Positions 8,337 through 17,500 are shown, counted from the stretch's first letter. The stretch: 64,000 nt of DNA from Geothrix sp. (GCF_020622065.1 NZ_JAHRYQ010000001.1:434001-498000); one strand, 5' to 3'. Numbers and translations are program-made. Notes: generated from the sequence alone by a model not told the origin.

Positions 8337-9401
8337 TCAGTCCCGCACGAAGTGGCAGGTGTAGCCGCCGGGATGTTTCACGAGGTAATCCTGGTGGTAG
8401 TCCTCGGCCTTCCACCAAGGGCCCGCGGCGGTGATCTCGGTGACGATGGGGCGCTTCCACTTGCCGCTGGCGTCCACCTCGGCCTTCACGCGTTCCGCGG
8501 TCTGCCGCTGGGCTTCCGAGTGGTAGAAGATGGCGCTGCGGTACGAGGTGCCCAGGTCGTTGCCCTGGCGGTTCAGCGTGGTGGGATCGTGCATGCGGAA
8601 GAAGAAGCGCAGCAGCGCCTCGAAGGTGGTCTTCGAGGGGTCGAAGCGGATCTGGACGGCTTCGGCATGGCCCTCGTGGTTCTCGTAGGTGGCATTGGCC
8701 ACCTTCCCGCCGGTGTAGCCCACCTCAATGGCCGTGACGCCGGGCTGCCGTCGCAGCAGGTCCTCCATGCCCCAGAAGCAGCCGCCGGCCAGGGTGGCGA
8801 TCTCCTCGCCCGCCGGCGCCGGATTGGCTTTGGCGGCGGCTTTGCTGAACAAGGGCAGGAAGGCGCCCAGCCCCTGCTTCTCCAGGTCCTCGACCGGGAC
8901 GAAGCGCAGGGACGCGCTGTTGATGCAGTAGCGGAGGCCGCCCCGATCCTTCGGACCGTCGTCGAACACATGGCCCAGGTGAGAATCGGCGTCCTTGGAC
9001 CGCACCTCGGTGCGGATCATCCCGGCGCTGACATCCCGCTTCTCGACCACATCCTCGCCCTCCAGGGGCTTCGTGAAGCTGGGCCAGCCGCAGCCGGAAT
9101 CAAACTTGTCCTTGGAGGAGAACAGGGGCTTCCCGCTCACCACATCGACATAGACGCCCTCCCGGTGTTCGTTCCAGTACTCGTTCCGGAAGGGCGGCTC
9201 CGTGCCCGCCTCCTGGGTGACATGGAACTGCATGGGCGTGAGCTTCTGCCGGAGGACTTCCGGGGTGGGCTTCTTGGGAGCGTTCACCTGTACCTCGCGA
9301 TCGGGTGGGGCGGAAAGGGTGCTCCGGTGGGGGAGGGCCACGGCCGCGCCGGCCAGGGCCACCGCAACCGCCACCGCCAGCCCTATCTTCCTCTTGAGCA
9401 T
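8337..9401 (-). CDS. msrBA: Exported bifunctional methionine sulfoxide reductase, MsrB-MsrA fusion
   Basis: This 354-residue protein has a signal peptide or anchor (about residues 5-25), then an MsrB domain (about 45-170) and an MsrA domain (about 200-350). MsrB landmarks are [12 protein letters not shown] with C104, [11 protein letters not shown], and the catalytic Cys in [12 protein letters not shown] (C159). MsrB zinc CxxC pairs are absent. MsrA has its catalytic Cys in [10 protein letters not shown] (C208), plus [16 protein letters not shown] and a C-terminal GGYTCHF Cys. MsrB reduces methionine-R-sulfoxide and MsrA the S-form. GGAGG lies upstream of the ATG. No thioredoxin-like domain is fused, so the periplasmic reductant is unknown. 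Confidence 0.93.
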   Translation of the reverse strand: MLKRKIGLAVAVAVALAGAAVALPHRSTLSAPPDREVQVNAPKKPTPEVLRQKLTPMQFHVTQEAGTEPPFRNEYWNEHREGVYVDVVSGKPLFSSKDKFDSGCGWPSFTKPLEGEDVVEKRDVSAGMIRTEVRSKDADSHLGHVFDDGPKDRGGLRYCINSASLRFVPVEDLEKQGLGAFLPLFSKAAAKANPAPAGEEIATLAGGCFWGMEDLLRRQPGVTAIEVGYTGGKVANATYENHEGHAEAVQIRFDPSKTTFEALLRFFFRMHDPTTLNRQGNDLGTSYRSAIFYHSEAQRQTAERVKAEVDASGKWKRPIVTEITAAGPWWKAEDYHQDYLVKHPGGYTCHFVRD

Positions 9402-9506
9402 GGGCAGATCCTCCGGATGCAGGGTTGGATGCCGATCAGGGGCCGGGCGTTCCCGGAGGCGGGTGGGACAATGGCGTTTCGGTCAGGGACATCCTGAGGA
9501 GGCCTC

Positions 9507-10184
9507 ATGCGGTTCGTCTTCGAGCAGGTGCGGGTGGGCGGGGACCGGAACTTCGGCTACCTCCTGGGGGACCGGACGGCGGGGGAGGGAATCCTGGTCG
9601 ATCCATCCTACGATCCCGGGGCCCTCGTGGCCCGGGCGAAGGCCCAGGGCCTCCGGATCACAGCCATCCTGAACACCCATGGCCATGCGGACCACAGCAA
9701 CGGCAATGCCGAGGCCCAGGCGCTCACGGGAGCGCCGGTGTGGGGTGGCCCGGGCCATCCCGGTCCCTTGGACCGGGTGCTGGAGGACGGGGCGGGGATC
9801 CCCCTCGGAACCTGGCGGCTCGGCGTGTGGCGGGTGCCCGGCCACTGCCCGGACCACCTGGCCTTCCTGGTGGAGGGCCCTGCTGGGGGCCGGGCGGATG
9901 GCCTGGCCGCGGGGCTCACCGGCGACCTGCTGTTCGTGGGGAAGGTGGGCGGCACCCCGGACGATCGCGAGGCCCGCACCGAATGGGACAGCCTCCAGCG
10001 TCTGCTCCGGGAATGGCCGGCCCACGCGACCCTCTGGCCCGGCCACGACTACGGCGCCCGCCCCAGCTCCACCCTGGCCTGGGAGCGCGAGACCAATCCC
10101 TTCCTCCTGTGTCCGGATGTCCAGGCCTTCATCCGCCTCAAGGACGAATGGCCGACCTTCAAGGCGGCGCACGGGTTGAGGTGA
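9507..10184 (+). CDS. MBL-fold metallo-hydrolase (glyoxalase II-like)
   Basis: This 225-residue cytoplasmic protein carries the metallo-beta-lactamase metal motif THGHADHS near residue 55, a second His in VPGHCPDHLAFL, an Asp in LTGDLLFVGKVGG and a third-site His in LWPGHDYG. The GD-LLF-x-G-K-x-GG and PGHDYG pattern is that of the glyoxalase II / persulfide dioxygenase-like branch. A strong GAGGAGG is upstream of the ATG. The substrate cannot be told from sequence; thioester hydrolysis is the commonest activity in this branch. It is divergent from msrBA. Confidence 0.82.
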   Translation: MRFVFEQVRVGGDRNFGYLLGDRTAGEGILVDPSYDPGALVARAKAQGLRITAILNTHGHADHSNGNAEAQALTGAPVWGGPGHPGPLDRVLEDGAGIPLGTWRLGVWRVPGHCPDHLAFLVEGPAGGRADGLAAGLTGDLLFVGKVGGTPDDREARTEWDSLQRLLREWPAHATLWPGHDYGARPSSTLAWERETNPFLLCPDVQAFIRLKDEWPTFKAAHGLR

Positions 10185-10222
10185 GGCCGGGGGTGGTCCA
10201 ATGGACCCGGGAGGTGATGGGG

Positions 10223-10792
10223 ATGGACCAGGCCTGGGGATGGATGGCGGGGGGACACGGCCCGGCGCTGGTCTACCTGGCGGGTACGGCTGCGGTGCTC
10301 TGGCTGTTGAACCAGACCCGGCGCTCCTTCTGGCTCTTCTCGCTGCTGGTGCTGCCCGGGACGATCTGCCATGAGCTCTGCCATTGGGCCGTGGGTCACC
10401 TGCTCCGCGGCCGACCCGTCCACTTCACCGTGCTTCCTCGGCGCGAGGGCCGTGGCTTCGTGCTGGGTTCCGTGGCCCTGACGAACCTGCGATGGTACAA
10501 CGCCTTCTTCATCGGTCTGGCGCCGCTCCTGCTGCTGCCCGCGGCCTACGGTATCTTCGCGTGGCGGCTGGGCGGGCACCCCGTTCCGGGCTGGTCCGAA
10601 GCGGGCATGGTGTTCCTCCTGGCGAACCTGCTCTTCGGGGCCCTGCCGTCCTGGCAGGACCTCCGCATCGCGGCCCGGTCCCCCATCGGCTGGCTGCTGC
10701 TGGCCGGGGTCCTGGGCTGGGGGTGGGGGCGGGTCGTGAAGGGGCCTGCCCCCACCCCCGTTCCTGTCAGATCTCCAGCATCGCCGAGCTGA
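10223..10792 (+). CDS. Membrane protein with an HExxH motif (possible M50-like metalloprotease)
   Basis: This 189-residue protein has four or five hydrophobic segments and the sequence TICHELCHWAVGHLLRG, an HExxH motif inside a membrane-associated helix as in intramembrane zinc proteases. No clear NPDG-type second motif of the S2P/M50 family is seen, so activity is uncertain. Of three in-frame starts (GTG 10214, ATG 10217, ATG 10223), the ATG at 10223 is preferred because GGGAGG at 10209-10214 is eight bases away from it. It starts 38 bases after the MBL gene and may be co-transcribed. Confidence 0.6.
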   Translation: MDQAWGWMAGGHGPALVYLAGTAAVLWLLNQTRRSFWLFSLLVLPGTICHELCHWAVGHLLRGRPVHFTVLPRREGRGFVLGSVALTNLRWYNAFFIGLAPLLLLPAAYGIFAWRLGGHPVPGWSEAGMVFLLANLLFGALPSWQDLRIAARSPIGWLLLAGVLGWGWGRVVKGPAPTPVPVRSPASPS

Positions 10793-10894
10793 AATCCAAG
10801 CGTGCAGCGGGTTTTCGGGGCCCCGGGCGGCCAGCTCGCCGAGGGTAGAATCCCTGGCCCCGGTGGGTTTTTCGGGGTGCCGGAGGAACCCGAT

Positions 10895-10912
10895 CCCGGG
10901 GGAACCCCCGGG
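10895..10912 (+). terminator. GC-rich hairpin after the membrane-protease-like gene
   Basis: CCCGGGGG (10895-10902) and CCCCCGGG (10905-10912) form an 8-bp perfect inverted repeat with only AA between, about 100 bases after the stop at 10792 and before the HU promoter region. No U-tract follows. It may end the upstream transcript or slow read-through into the HU gene. Confidence 0.35.
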
Positions 10913-10936
10913 GGTTCTGAAAGAGAGAGGCTTTTC

Positions 10937-10969
10937 TTGACTTGCACTGGCGCGAAATTGAGGCACTAT
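10937..10969 (+). promoter_or_regulatory. Candidate promoter of the HU gene
   Basis: TTGACT (10937-10942) is a good -35-like hexamer and is overlapped by TTGCAC (10942-10947), which lies 16 bases before CACTAT (10964-10969). The -10 match is weak. The element lies about 55-90 bases upstream of the HU start codon, a sensible distance for a highly expressed gene. Confidence 0.35.
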
Positions 10970-11024
10970 CCAAGCGGAAACCCAACCAGCGCCCGATGGC
11001 GCTTTCATTCAGGAGGCCAGCAAC

Positions 11025-11348
11025 ATGGCCGAGAACCTCACCAAGGCTGAACTCGTCGAAGCCGTCGCCAAGACTGCCGACATCACGAAGGCCGCCGCCG
11101 CTGCTGCCATCGGCTGCTTCCTTGAATCCATCGCCGGCCATGTCGGCAAGGGTGGCAAGGTCACGCTGGTCGGCTTCGGCACCTTCAGCCAGAAGACCCG
11201 CAAGGCGCGCACGGGCCGCAACCCCCAGACCGGCGCCCCCATCAAGATCGCGGCCTCGAAGTCGATGAGCTTCAAGGCCTCGAAGGCCGCCAAGACGGCG
11301 AAGCCCAAGGTCGCGAAGAAGGCCGCTCCCAAGGGCAAGAAGAAGTAG
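11025..11348 (+). CDS. HU-family histone-like DNA-binding protein with a Lys/Ala-rich tail
   Basis: This 107-residue nucleoid protein has an HU core of about 90 residues: TKAELVEAVAKTADITKAAA, the GGKVTLVGFGTF dimer segment, and the DNA-binding arm KARTGRNPQTGAPIKI. After the core comes a tail of about 18 residues made mostly of Lys, Ala and Pro, ending PKGKKK. Such basic tails occur in actinobacterial and some other HU proteins and strengthen DNA contact. AGGAGG at 11011-11016, eight bases before the ATG, is a strong ribosome site. A terminator hairpin follows. Confidence 0.93.
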   Translation: MAENLTKAELVEAVAKTADITKAAAAAAIGCFLESIAGHVGKGGKVTLVGFGTFSQKTRKARTGRNPQTGAPIKIAASKSMSFKASKAAKTAKPKVAKKAAPKGKKK

Positions 11349-11363
11349 TCAGACGGTTGCCGA

Positions 11364-11396
11364 ATGAAGAAGGGGGCCGTCGGCCCCCTTCTTCAT
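11364..11396. terminator. Bidirectional terminator hairpin between HU and the LytTR regulator
   Basis: A perfect 15-bp inverted repeat (arms 11364-11378 and 11382-11396) encloses a 3-base loop, GTC. The arm bases ATGAAGAAGG / CCTTCTTCAT put an A/T-rich segment at the foot of the stem instead of a separate U-tract, which works in both directions. The HU gene (+) and the LytTR regulator (-) converge here. Confidence 0.75.
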
Positions 11397-11458
11397 GTAT
11401 TGGGATGAGGCTGCACCGCCTGGGTCCGCAGGGCCGCCTCCGTTGAGGAGGTGCATGT

Positions 11459-12196
11459 TCAGGGCCGGATGCGTTCCTTCGCCCGCGGGGTCATGGCCCG
11501 GCTGACGGTCAGCTCCACCTTGGGCGCCACCATCACCTTGATGCGCCCCACCGAGGCCGGGCGGATGCCCCTGACCATTCGCGGGCGGAGCAGGAGGTGG
11601 CGTTGGATCCGCAGCAGGCCGTCATCGGGGAAGGCCTGCTCCACATCTGACAGGGCGGTCCACCGCGTCAGATAGCGGCTGGCCCCCCGGCACGCCCACA
11701 CACGGTCGTGCTCCAGCTCAAAGTGGGTGACGACCTCCAGCTCCAGGTAGATCTCGCCGTCTTTCACCCGGATGGGAAACTGCGCGGGAGGCCGCAGGAG
11801 GCCCCTCAACTCGGAGGGGTTGAGGCGCCGCACGAGCTGCTCGCGAAGGCGCTGCAGGCAGGTCTCGAGGCGATCCTCGAACACCGGTTTGAGCAGGTAG
11901 TCCGCGGCTGTCAGCTCGAAGGCGCGCACCGCGTAGGACGAAAAGGCCGTGACGAAGACCACGGGCGGGCCGTCCGGAATCTTGGCCAAGACTTCCATGC
12001 CGCTGAGGCCGGGCATCTGGATATCCAGGAAGATGGCATCCACGCCTGTTTTATTCGGCGCCTCCAGCCACTGGAGCAGGGCCAGGCCATTTTCGAGCTC
12101 ACCCGCGATGGTGCAGCCGGCTTCCTGGAGGAGCCGAGAGAGCCGCTCTCGGGCCAGGGGCTCATCATCGACGACTAGGACTTTCAGTGGAGCCAT
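11459..12196 (-). CDS. LytTR-family response regulator
   Basis: This 245-residue protein has a receiver domain (about residues 1-120: VLVVDDEPLARERL, phospho-acceptor D58 in AIFLDIQMPG, Thr/Lys switch residues in FVTAFSSYAVRAF and YLLKPV) and a C-terminal LytTR DNA-binding domain (IRVKDGEIYLELEVVTHFE through LLRIQRHLLLRP). It should bind DNA as a phosphorylated dimer and control genes in answer to the neighbouring kinase. Its first 32 bases overlap the kinase gene, so the pair is coupled. Direct targets cannot be told from the window. Confidence 0.92.
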   Translation of the reverse strand: MAPLKVLVVDDEPLARERLSRLLQEAGCTIAGELENGLALLQWLEAPNKTGVDAIFLDIQMPGLSGMEVLAKIPDGPPVVFVTAFSSYAVRAFELTAADYLLKPVFEDRLETCLQRLREQLVRRLNPSELRGLLRPPAQFPIRVKDGEIYLELEVVTHFELEHDRVWACRGASRYLTRWTALSDVEQAFPDDGLLRIQRHLLLRPRMVRGIRPASVGRIKVMVAPKVELTVSRAMTPRAKERIRP

Positions 12197-13334
12197 GGGG
12201 GAATTCTACGAGGGTTGCCGCGAAGCGGAGGCAGGCCAGCGTGCCTCGACCTGAAGTGCCGAGGGACAGGCTGGCGCCAGGGCCAAAGTTCAAGGCCAGG
12301 CGGGAGCGCAGGTTCCTCAGGCCGATGCCGGCCCTTGGCCCGCCATCGCGGAAGGGTTCCCCGGAGTTCCAGACTTCCAGGGTGATGGCTCCATCCTCAG
12401 CCTGGGCTCGAACGATGATCTCCCCGCCCTGGATGCTGGGCGCGATGCCGTGCTTGATGGCGTTCTCCACCAGGGGCTGGAGGAGAAGGGGCGGGAGCTC
12501 GATCGCGTCCAGGGCCTCGTCCCACTCCCAGGCGACTCGGAGCCGGCTCCCCAAACGGATGGCCTCCAGCGCCAGGAAATCGGCAATGATCTTCCGTTCC
12601 TCCCCCAGGGGCAGGCGGCTGTGCTCCGAGGCCAGGAGGAGGCGGCGAAGCAGGTCGGACAGGTGCCGGATCGCCGTCTCGGCGGCTCCTGGATCCTTGT
12701 GGACGAGCTCCACCAGACCGTTCAAGGCGTTGAAGAGCACATGAGGGTGCACCTGGCTCTGGAGCAGCTGGTTCTTGGCGATCTGGGCTTCGATCTCGGA
12801 AGCTTGGCGCAGTTCTTCGGAGCGGGCCCTGGCGGCGGCGAGACCCCCCACGACCATCATCGCGGGGCCCACCAGCCCGGTGTACATCAGCCTGAGCCTG
12901 GTCCGGTCAAACCTGACCTGCGCCTGGGTGAACAGCCACCCGTCGATAAGCGGGAGAAGGATCGCGATCAGTTCACAAGCCACGATCGAGAGGGCGAACC
13001 CCAGCACGAAGTTCCATGGAGAGCGCAGCCGGTTGGGGAGGATCCAGGGCAGCGGTGCGAGGAGGGCGAACGCCGTGACATGGAAGAGGGGCGCGGAGAA
13101 GACGCTGGCCCAGATCCACCCGGATTCGATGCGGGTGGAGGTCCAGTGGCTGTACAGCAGGGAGGCGACCCAGAGGGCGTAGCAGACGCCCATCGCCCGC
13201 CAGTTCTTCGCCAAGGGGAACAGGTGGGCCCAGGGGATCGATGGCGCCTCGGCTTCTCCTGGATCGTCACTGGCGAACCCGGAACGCGACCTTGGTTGTG
13301 AGCCCAGCCGGGGCAGTGGCCAATGCCTTTCCAT
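12165..13334 (-). CDS. LytS-like membrane sensor histidine kinase
   Basis: This 389-residue protein has four or five membrane helices (about 47-65, 75-100, 108-135, 150-170) and a kinase core of the His_kinase/LytS type. The phospho-acceptor is H198 in VHPHVLFNALNGL, and the ATP-binding part shows PLLLQPLVENAIKHGI and GIGLRNLRSRL. It should autophosphorylate and pass phosphate to the overlapping LytTR regulator. The start is uncertain: the ATG at 13334 has no Shine-Dalgarno sequence and lies directly against the structured element at 13337-13516, so the native 5' end may have been changed or the promoter may lie inside that element. A later Met (about residue 48) sits just before TM1. Confidence 0.88.
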   Translation of the reverse strand: MERHWPLPRLGSQPRSRSGFASDDPGEAEAPSIPWAHLFPLAKNWRAMGVCYALWVASLLYSHWTSTRIESGWIWASVFSAPLFHVTAFALLAPLPWILPNRLRSPWNFVLGFALSIVACELIAILLPLIDGWLFTQAQVRFDRTRLRLMYTGLVGPAMMVVGGLAAARARSEELRQASEIEAQIAKNQLLQSQVHPHVLFNALNGLVELVHKDPGAAETAIRHLSDLLRRLLLASEHSRLPLGEERKIIADFLALEAIRLGSRLRVAWEWDEALDAIELPPLLLQPLVENAIKHGIAPSIQGGEIIVRAQAEDGAITLEVWNSGEPFRDGGPRAGIGLRNLRSRLALNFGPGASLSLGTSGRGTLACLRFAATLVEFPHGSTESPSRR

Positions 13335-13336
13335 GA

Positions 13337-13516
13337 ACGGTATGTAAACACGACTTCAGTCGTGGAAAGCCCGAGGAGCCCGGCCGGCTGGCGCAGACGA
13401 CCAACTAGGGTCAACCACGGCCTAACGGGGCCGCCGGGCAAACCCGTTCGGACGCCTAAAACGACCGTTGGGGGAAAGGCTTCGGCCGATCCGGGGAGAG
13501 GGTCCTAGGATCCGCC
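13337..13516 (+). ncRNA. Structured RNA resembling a stand-alone HEARO / IscB omega RNA
   Basis: This gene-free stretch of about 180 bases folds well on the plus strand. It has CACGACT/AGTCGTG (13349-13355 with 13358-13364, 2-nt spacer), CGGCC/GGCCG (13418-13422 with 13429-13433), CGGG-CAAA-CCCG (13435-13446), an imperfect CGGACG/CGACCG stem (13449-13467) and GGC-TTCG-GCC with a stable tetraloop near 13478-13487. An ATGA (13333-13336) sits at the left edge. ATGA/GTGA flanks and a 5' CACGACTTCAGTCGTG-type hairpin are what I recall for HEARO RNAs of IscB elements. IS200/IS605-related hairpins look similar. No IscB or TnpB gene is present, so it would be a solo or relic copy. Exact ends and strand are inferred. 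Confidence 0.45.
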
Positions 13517-13576
13517 ATGCAAGGAACTCGGCCGGGATCCCCCGTCTCTGCCGAGCCCCCATTTCCAGGAGGTTCC

Positions 13577-13753
13577 GTGTCCGTCGATCTGGCGATCCGC
13601 CAGCCTGAACTGCAGGAGCGGATCAATGTTCATCAGCCCTATGATCTGCGGAGCTGGGCGATCCGTTTCAGCGTGTCCACCGAGAAGATCCAGCAGGCGG
13701 TCCTGGTCGTGGGCCCCGTGGTCCGGGATGTGAAGCGCTACCTCAGGAAGTGA
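13577..13753 (+). CDS. DUF3606 small protein
   Basis: This 58-residue protein has the DUF3606 pattern: RINVHQPYDLRSWAIRFSV followed by KIQQAVLVVGPVVRDVKRYL, a short helix-turn-helix-like fold of unknown function. The GTG at 13577 is chosen because AGGAGG (13567-13572) sits just upstream; an ATG 60 bases earlier is in frame but lacks a ribosome site and would add a Pro/Gly-rich leader foreign to the family. It lies straight after the structured RNA element and its stop overlaps the convergent gene by 11 bases. Confidence 0.75.
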   Translation: MSVDLAIRQPELQERINVHQPYDLRSWAIRFSVSTEKIQQAVLVVGPVVRDVKRYLRK

Positions 13754-14138
13754 GCGGGGTGCGGGCTGTGGCCGCAGGCCGGGGCTCTTCGCTGCTTGGC
13801 CACAAGAGGAATGGGCCATGGCTGCAGGCCGAGGTCCCATTCGCCCAGGTTCCCCGGATGACTCGGCCATTCCACTGACCCCGATAGTCCAGACGGGAGG
13901 GGGTGGCCACCAGGGGCTGGGTGTAGCGCTTGGTGAACGAGGCCGTGCCGTCGGGATGAACCTCGCCCTCCAGGGAGAAGCTCCCGTCTTGATCCCGGCC
14001 CGTGCCATGGACCCGGCCGCCCGCGATGGTGAGGCTGAGCGCCTCATGACCTTCCCGGAGGCCATGCCGCCACCAGCCCTGCCAAGTCCCGCTCCGGGGT
14101 TCCCGTGCCAACGGCTTCCCATCTAGGAAGAGGCTCAT
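13743..14138 (-). CDS. Hypothetical protein, 131 residues
   Basis: I do not recognise a family. The protein is soluble-looking with no signal peptide. Its middle is rich in Gly, Thr and aromatic residues in a repeated beta-strand-like pattern (GTGRDQDGSFSLEGEVHPDG, FTKRYTQPL, YRGQWNGRVIRGTW), as in small all-beta proteins. The ATG at 14138 overlaps the stop of the DUF4258 gene by four bases, which supports both its reality and this start. The 3' end overlaps the DUF3606 gene on the opposite strand. Confidence 0.55.
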   Translation of the reverse strand: MSLFLDGKPLAREPRSGTWQGWWRHGLREGHEALSLTIAGGRVHGTGRDQDGSFSLEGEVHPDGTASFTKRYTQPLVATPSRLDYRGQWNGRVIRGTWANGTSACSHGPFLLWPSSEEPRPAATARTPLTS

Positions 14139-14431
14139 GCCGACCGCCGAAGGGGCTTGAAGTCGTGGTTCCGGTAGACCGTCAGCACATCGCCATTGGC
14201 CGCGCAGACGACCTGGAGGCCTGCGAAGCGCCGGAGGTCCAGCCCTCGCCGAGAGGCCCGTTCGACCTCCTTCCTGCCCAGGGCGTAGATCTGGGCTCCC
14301 CGCGCCCAGACCGCCCGGCCATACGCCAGAACGGCCTCCACAGCTTCGCTGGGGATGCGGCGGCCATCCATCTTCCTCCGGGCATGGTGGGTCAGGGGCA
14401 GGGGAAGCAGAAGCGGGCTCGACGGGCTCAT
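14135..14431 (-). CDS. DUF4258 protein
   Basis: This 98-residue protein carries the DUF4258 pattern: THHARRKMDGRRIPSEAVEA at the front, GLQVVCAANGDVLTVYRN near the end and a basic C-terminus (HDFKPLRR). The fold resembles RelE-like toxins and the family is sometimes found in toxin-antitoxin-like pairs, but its function is not established. GGAGGTGA lies upstream of the ATG. The downstream 131-residue gene is coupled by a 4-base overlap, so the two probably form one operon; whether they form a toxin-antitoxin pair is untested. Confidence 0.7.
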   Translation of the reverse strand: MSPSSPLLLPLPLTHHARRKMDGRRIPSEAVEAVLAYGRAVWARGAQIYALGRKEVERASRRGLDLRRFAGLQVVCAANGDVLTVYRNHDFKPLRRSA

Positions 14432-14505
14432 GGATCACCTCCAGAACCCCAGAGTCGACCTACCCATTGGACACGGGGTGTCGAGTCCTGATCCTGCCCG
14501 GAGGG

Positions 14506-17500
14506 TTAGGCCCGCACCCACTCACCGGATTTCAGCGCCACGAGCCAGGCCTCCACGATCCTGCCCTCCCGGGCTTCCAGCACCTTGGCATAGCGGGCCA
14601 GCTGGTCCCGGTAGCCAACGAGTTCCGCCTCGCCGAAGGCCTTCGAGTGCTTGAAATCCAGGAGGTGGATGCGGTCGTCCTCCCAGACCACCAGGTCGGC
14701 CCGGCCGAGGGCGCCGCTGCTGGCTGCCCCCGCAAGGGGCAATTCTGTGCGGCGACGGAGATGGCGCCAGCCCTTGGCGTCGAATTGCTCCAGGAAGCGC
14801 AGGGCATTCTCGCGGGCGTGGGCCACAGATGGGGCCCTGTCGAGGCAGGCCAGGAAGGCCCCGGGATCTTCCCAGCGAACCAGGAGATCTCGGAGGAAGG
14901 CATGCATGGCTTCGCCCTCCTGACGGGCCTTGCTTCGGGTGTCGCCGGGGAGGTCGTCATGGGCATCGGCAGGCAGGGCGATGTCGGCCAGGGCCGTTCT
15001 GACAGGCGGTAAGTCCGGCCTGAGGGTGATCCGTGCGGGCAAGGGCTCCGGCATCGGGGCATCGGTCAGGGCTTTCCAGTCCGGGTGGGCGCTTGCCAGG
15101 ACCTGGCCCCACTTTGCCCAAGTCTTGAACTCGCTGGGGGGCTTGGGCTCCTTGGGATCCTTGGGCTCCTGGAGCAGCACGCAGAGTCGCCCCTTGGCGC
15201 GGGTGAGCGCCACATAGAGCAGGTTGAGTTCGTCGCGCTTCTGTTTCGACTCCACCAGGGGTTTGAGGTCGTCGTAGGTGCGTCCGGTGAACTTCCCCAG
15301 CTTCCAGGCCAGCAACAATTCGCCAGTCTCGGGTCGGGTGCGCAGATCACCCTTCCGGAAACTGCGCGGGTTCACATTGAGCAGGGGCAGGATGACATCG
15401 TCGTATTCCAGTCCCTTACTGCCGTGAGCCGTCTGGATGAGCAGGTCGGCATCTTCCACAGAGGCGGGCAGATCGCCCCGCTCCAGACCATTCCGCTCGT
15501 CATCTAGCAGGGCATAGGCCACGGAGGGGCTGGCTGGCAGGCCCTGCAACTTGGCGAGCAGTCCGGCCAGGTTGCGTCGTGCCCGCAGGGGTTCCAAGGC
15601 ACCGTGCACCTCCAGGGTCGCGATGGCCTGGAGTAGGGCACCGTGGCGCAGTAGTCGGCCAGCGATGGTCTGGGTGGAGGCCTGCCGCAGGTCGAGGAGG
15701 AAGCGGGCGGCATCTCGGTGTGCTTCCGGCAGCCGCTCGGGATCCAACTGGCCCAGGCCGGGCAGCCCGGGACGGCCTTCGCCGCCTTGGGCCAGGGTCG
15801 CCAATTCAGAATCGGTCAGGCCCACCACCTGCCGCAGCAACGCCGCACAGGGAATGGGGCGCTCGGGGTGGGCCACGGCCTCCAGGGCCGCTAGGATGAG
15901 CCGCACACCGGGGCTGTCCCAGAAACCTTCCTTGGCCACCACATAGGGTTGGATGCCCTGGGCTTTCAGGCGCTGGAGGAGCCCCGGCAGGCGGGTGCGC
16001 TGCTTGAGCAGAAGCGCCCGGGTGCGGCTGCCGGTCTTAGTGGGCGCGCCGAGGGATTCGGTCCAACCAGACTCCCGGGAGAGGCCCGAGATCCAATCCG
16101 ACAGTGCCGGAAGGTCGCCTGAAGTTGAGGGCGCAGGCGTGCGGACCAACCCCACTGGAGGCCCCGATGGGGCAACAGGTACCTGGGCACCGTCGAGGTC
16201 ACCAACCGAGGGGTCCAACTGGGGCCAGACCTGGTCCACATAGGTATTGGCCAGGCTCACGATCTCGGGTGTGGAGCGGAAGTTGGACGCGAGGCGAAAG
16301 GCACCCTCTCCCGCGGCCGCCAGCCGGTCCCGCAGCAGGTCGGGATCACCGCCGCGGAAGCCGTAGATGGCCTGCTTCACATCGCCCACACGCACCATGC
16401 GCTCAGCGCCAAGGGCCTCCAGGAAGGCATCCTGAACTTTGGAGGTGTCCTGGTACTCGTCCACCAGCAGCAGCTTGGGCGGGGGTGTTTCCAGGCCATG
16501 ATTCTTGAGGCTATCCAAGGCCTTGCGAACCAGGTCGCCGAAGGTGGCCAAACCCTGGGCCTGTTTCTCTTCCTCGAAACGCCGCAGCGCATTCACCAGC
16601 AGGCAGCGCAGCCAGGCTTCCAGGGCGCTGGCTACCGGTTTGAGGGTCGCCATCGCGTCGCAGAAGGCGTCGGAATAGTAGGCCGGGGGCGGATTCGACA
16701 CGCGTCCGCTCTGAGCCTGGGCCCAGCGGAGGTTCGCCTGCATATCGGCGCCATCACCCGGTACCGGGAGGAGGTTCTCCTGCTTGAAGTTGTGGAGGCC
16801 CTTGCCGCTGGGATGCTTGGCCAGCTCAGGATCTGCGGCGAAGGGCGCCAGCGCGGTCCGAGCTGCAGCCAGGGCACGGCTCAGCGCGTCGCGGTGGCGG
16901 CTGGGGTCCTCACCCGTCAGGTGCCCTAGGGCATCCAGGTGGTTGTCGAAGCCCTGGGACAGCGCCTCCCAGTTCTGCTCGGCCCAGGCCAGCAGCAACC
17001 GCGCGGGCACTTCATCGACATGGCCAAGGGGCAGAGTTAGAGACTCGCGTACCGTCAGTCGCAGCAGCCGCAGGAGGGAGGGGTGGCGAACATCGAGGAT
17101 GGTGTCGTTGCTGCCCTCGCCTTTGCTCAGTACGCGCATCGCCAGGCTGTGGATGGTCGACACCTGCAGCAGCTCGGCCTCTCTTCGCACTCGACGCCAG
17201 AAGGCGCGAGCCTTTGCGGCTGACGCAAGCCAGGGCGCACTCATCCAGTGAGCGGCGGCCTGTGCCACCTCACCGGCGGACTTCTTCACATGCTGGATGG
17301 TGGACTGATCCTTGAGCAATGTCTCGAGGTCCTTGGCCACGGGGGCTTCGAGGTGGGGCAGCAGTTGCTGCCACGCCGCCTCATCCAGAGCGGACAGCAG
17401 GTCCAGGGGGCGGAGCAGACGCTCGCGGAGGTCCGCAGCGGATGCCTCGCTGAAGGTGGTGGCGAGGATTTCCCAGGGGCGGATGTCGCCACGACCCAGC

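Noticed and set aside
13436..13470. Possible c-di-GMP (GEMM) riboswitch because of GGGCAAACC and GGACGC
   Set aside because: Only five bases separate the two boxes, leaving no room for the tetraloop hairpin of the known motif, and the following receptor stem is missing. The stems fit a HEARO-like fold better.
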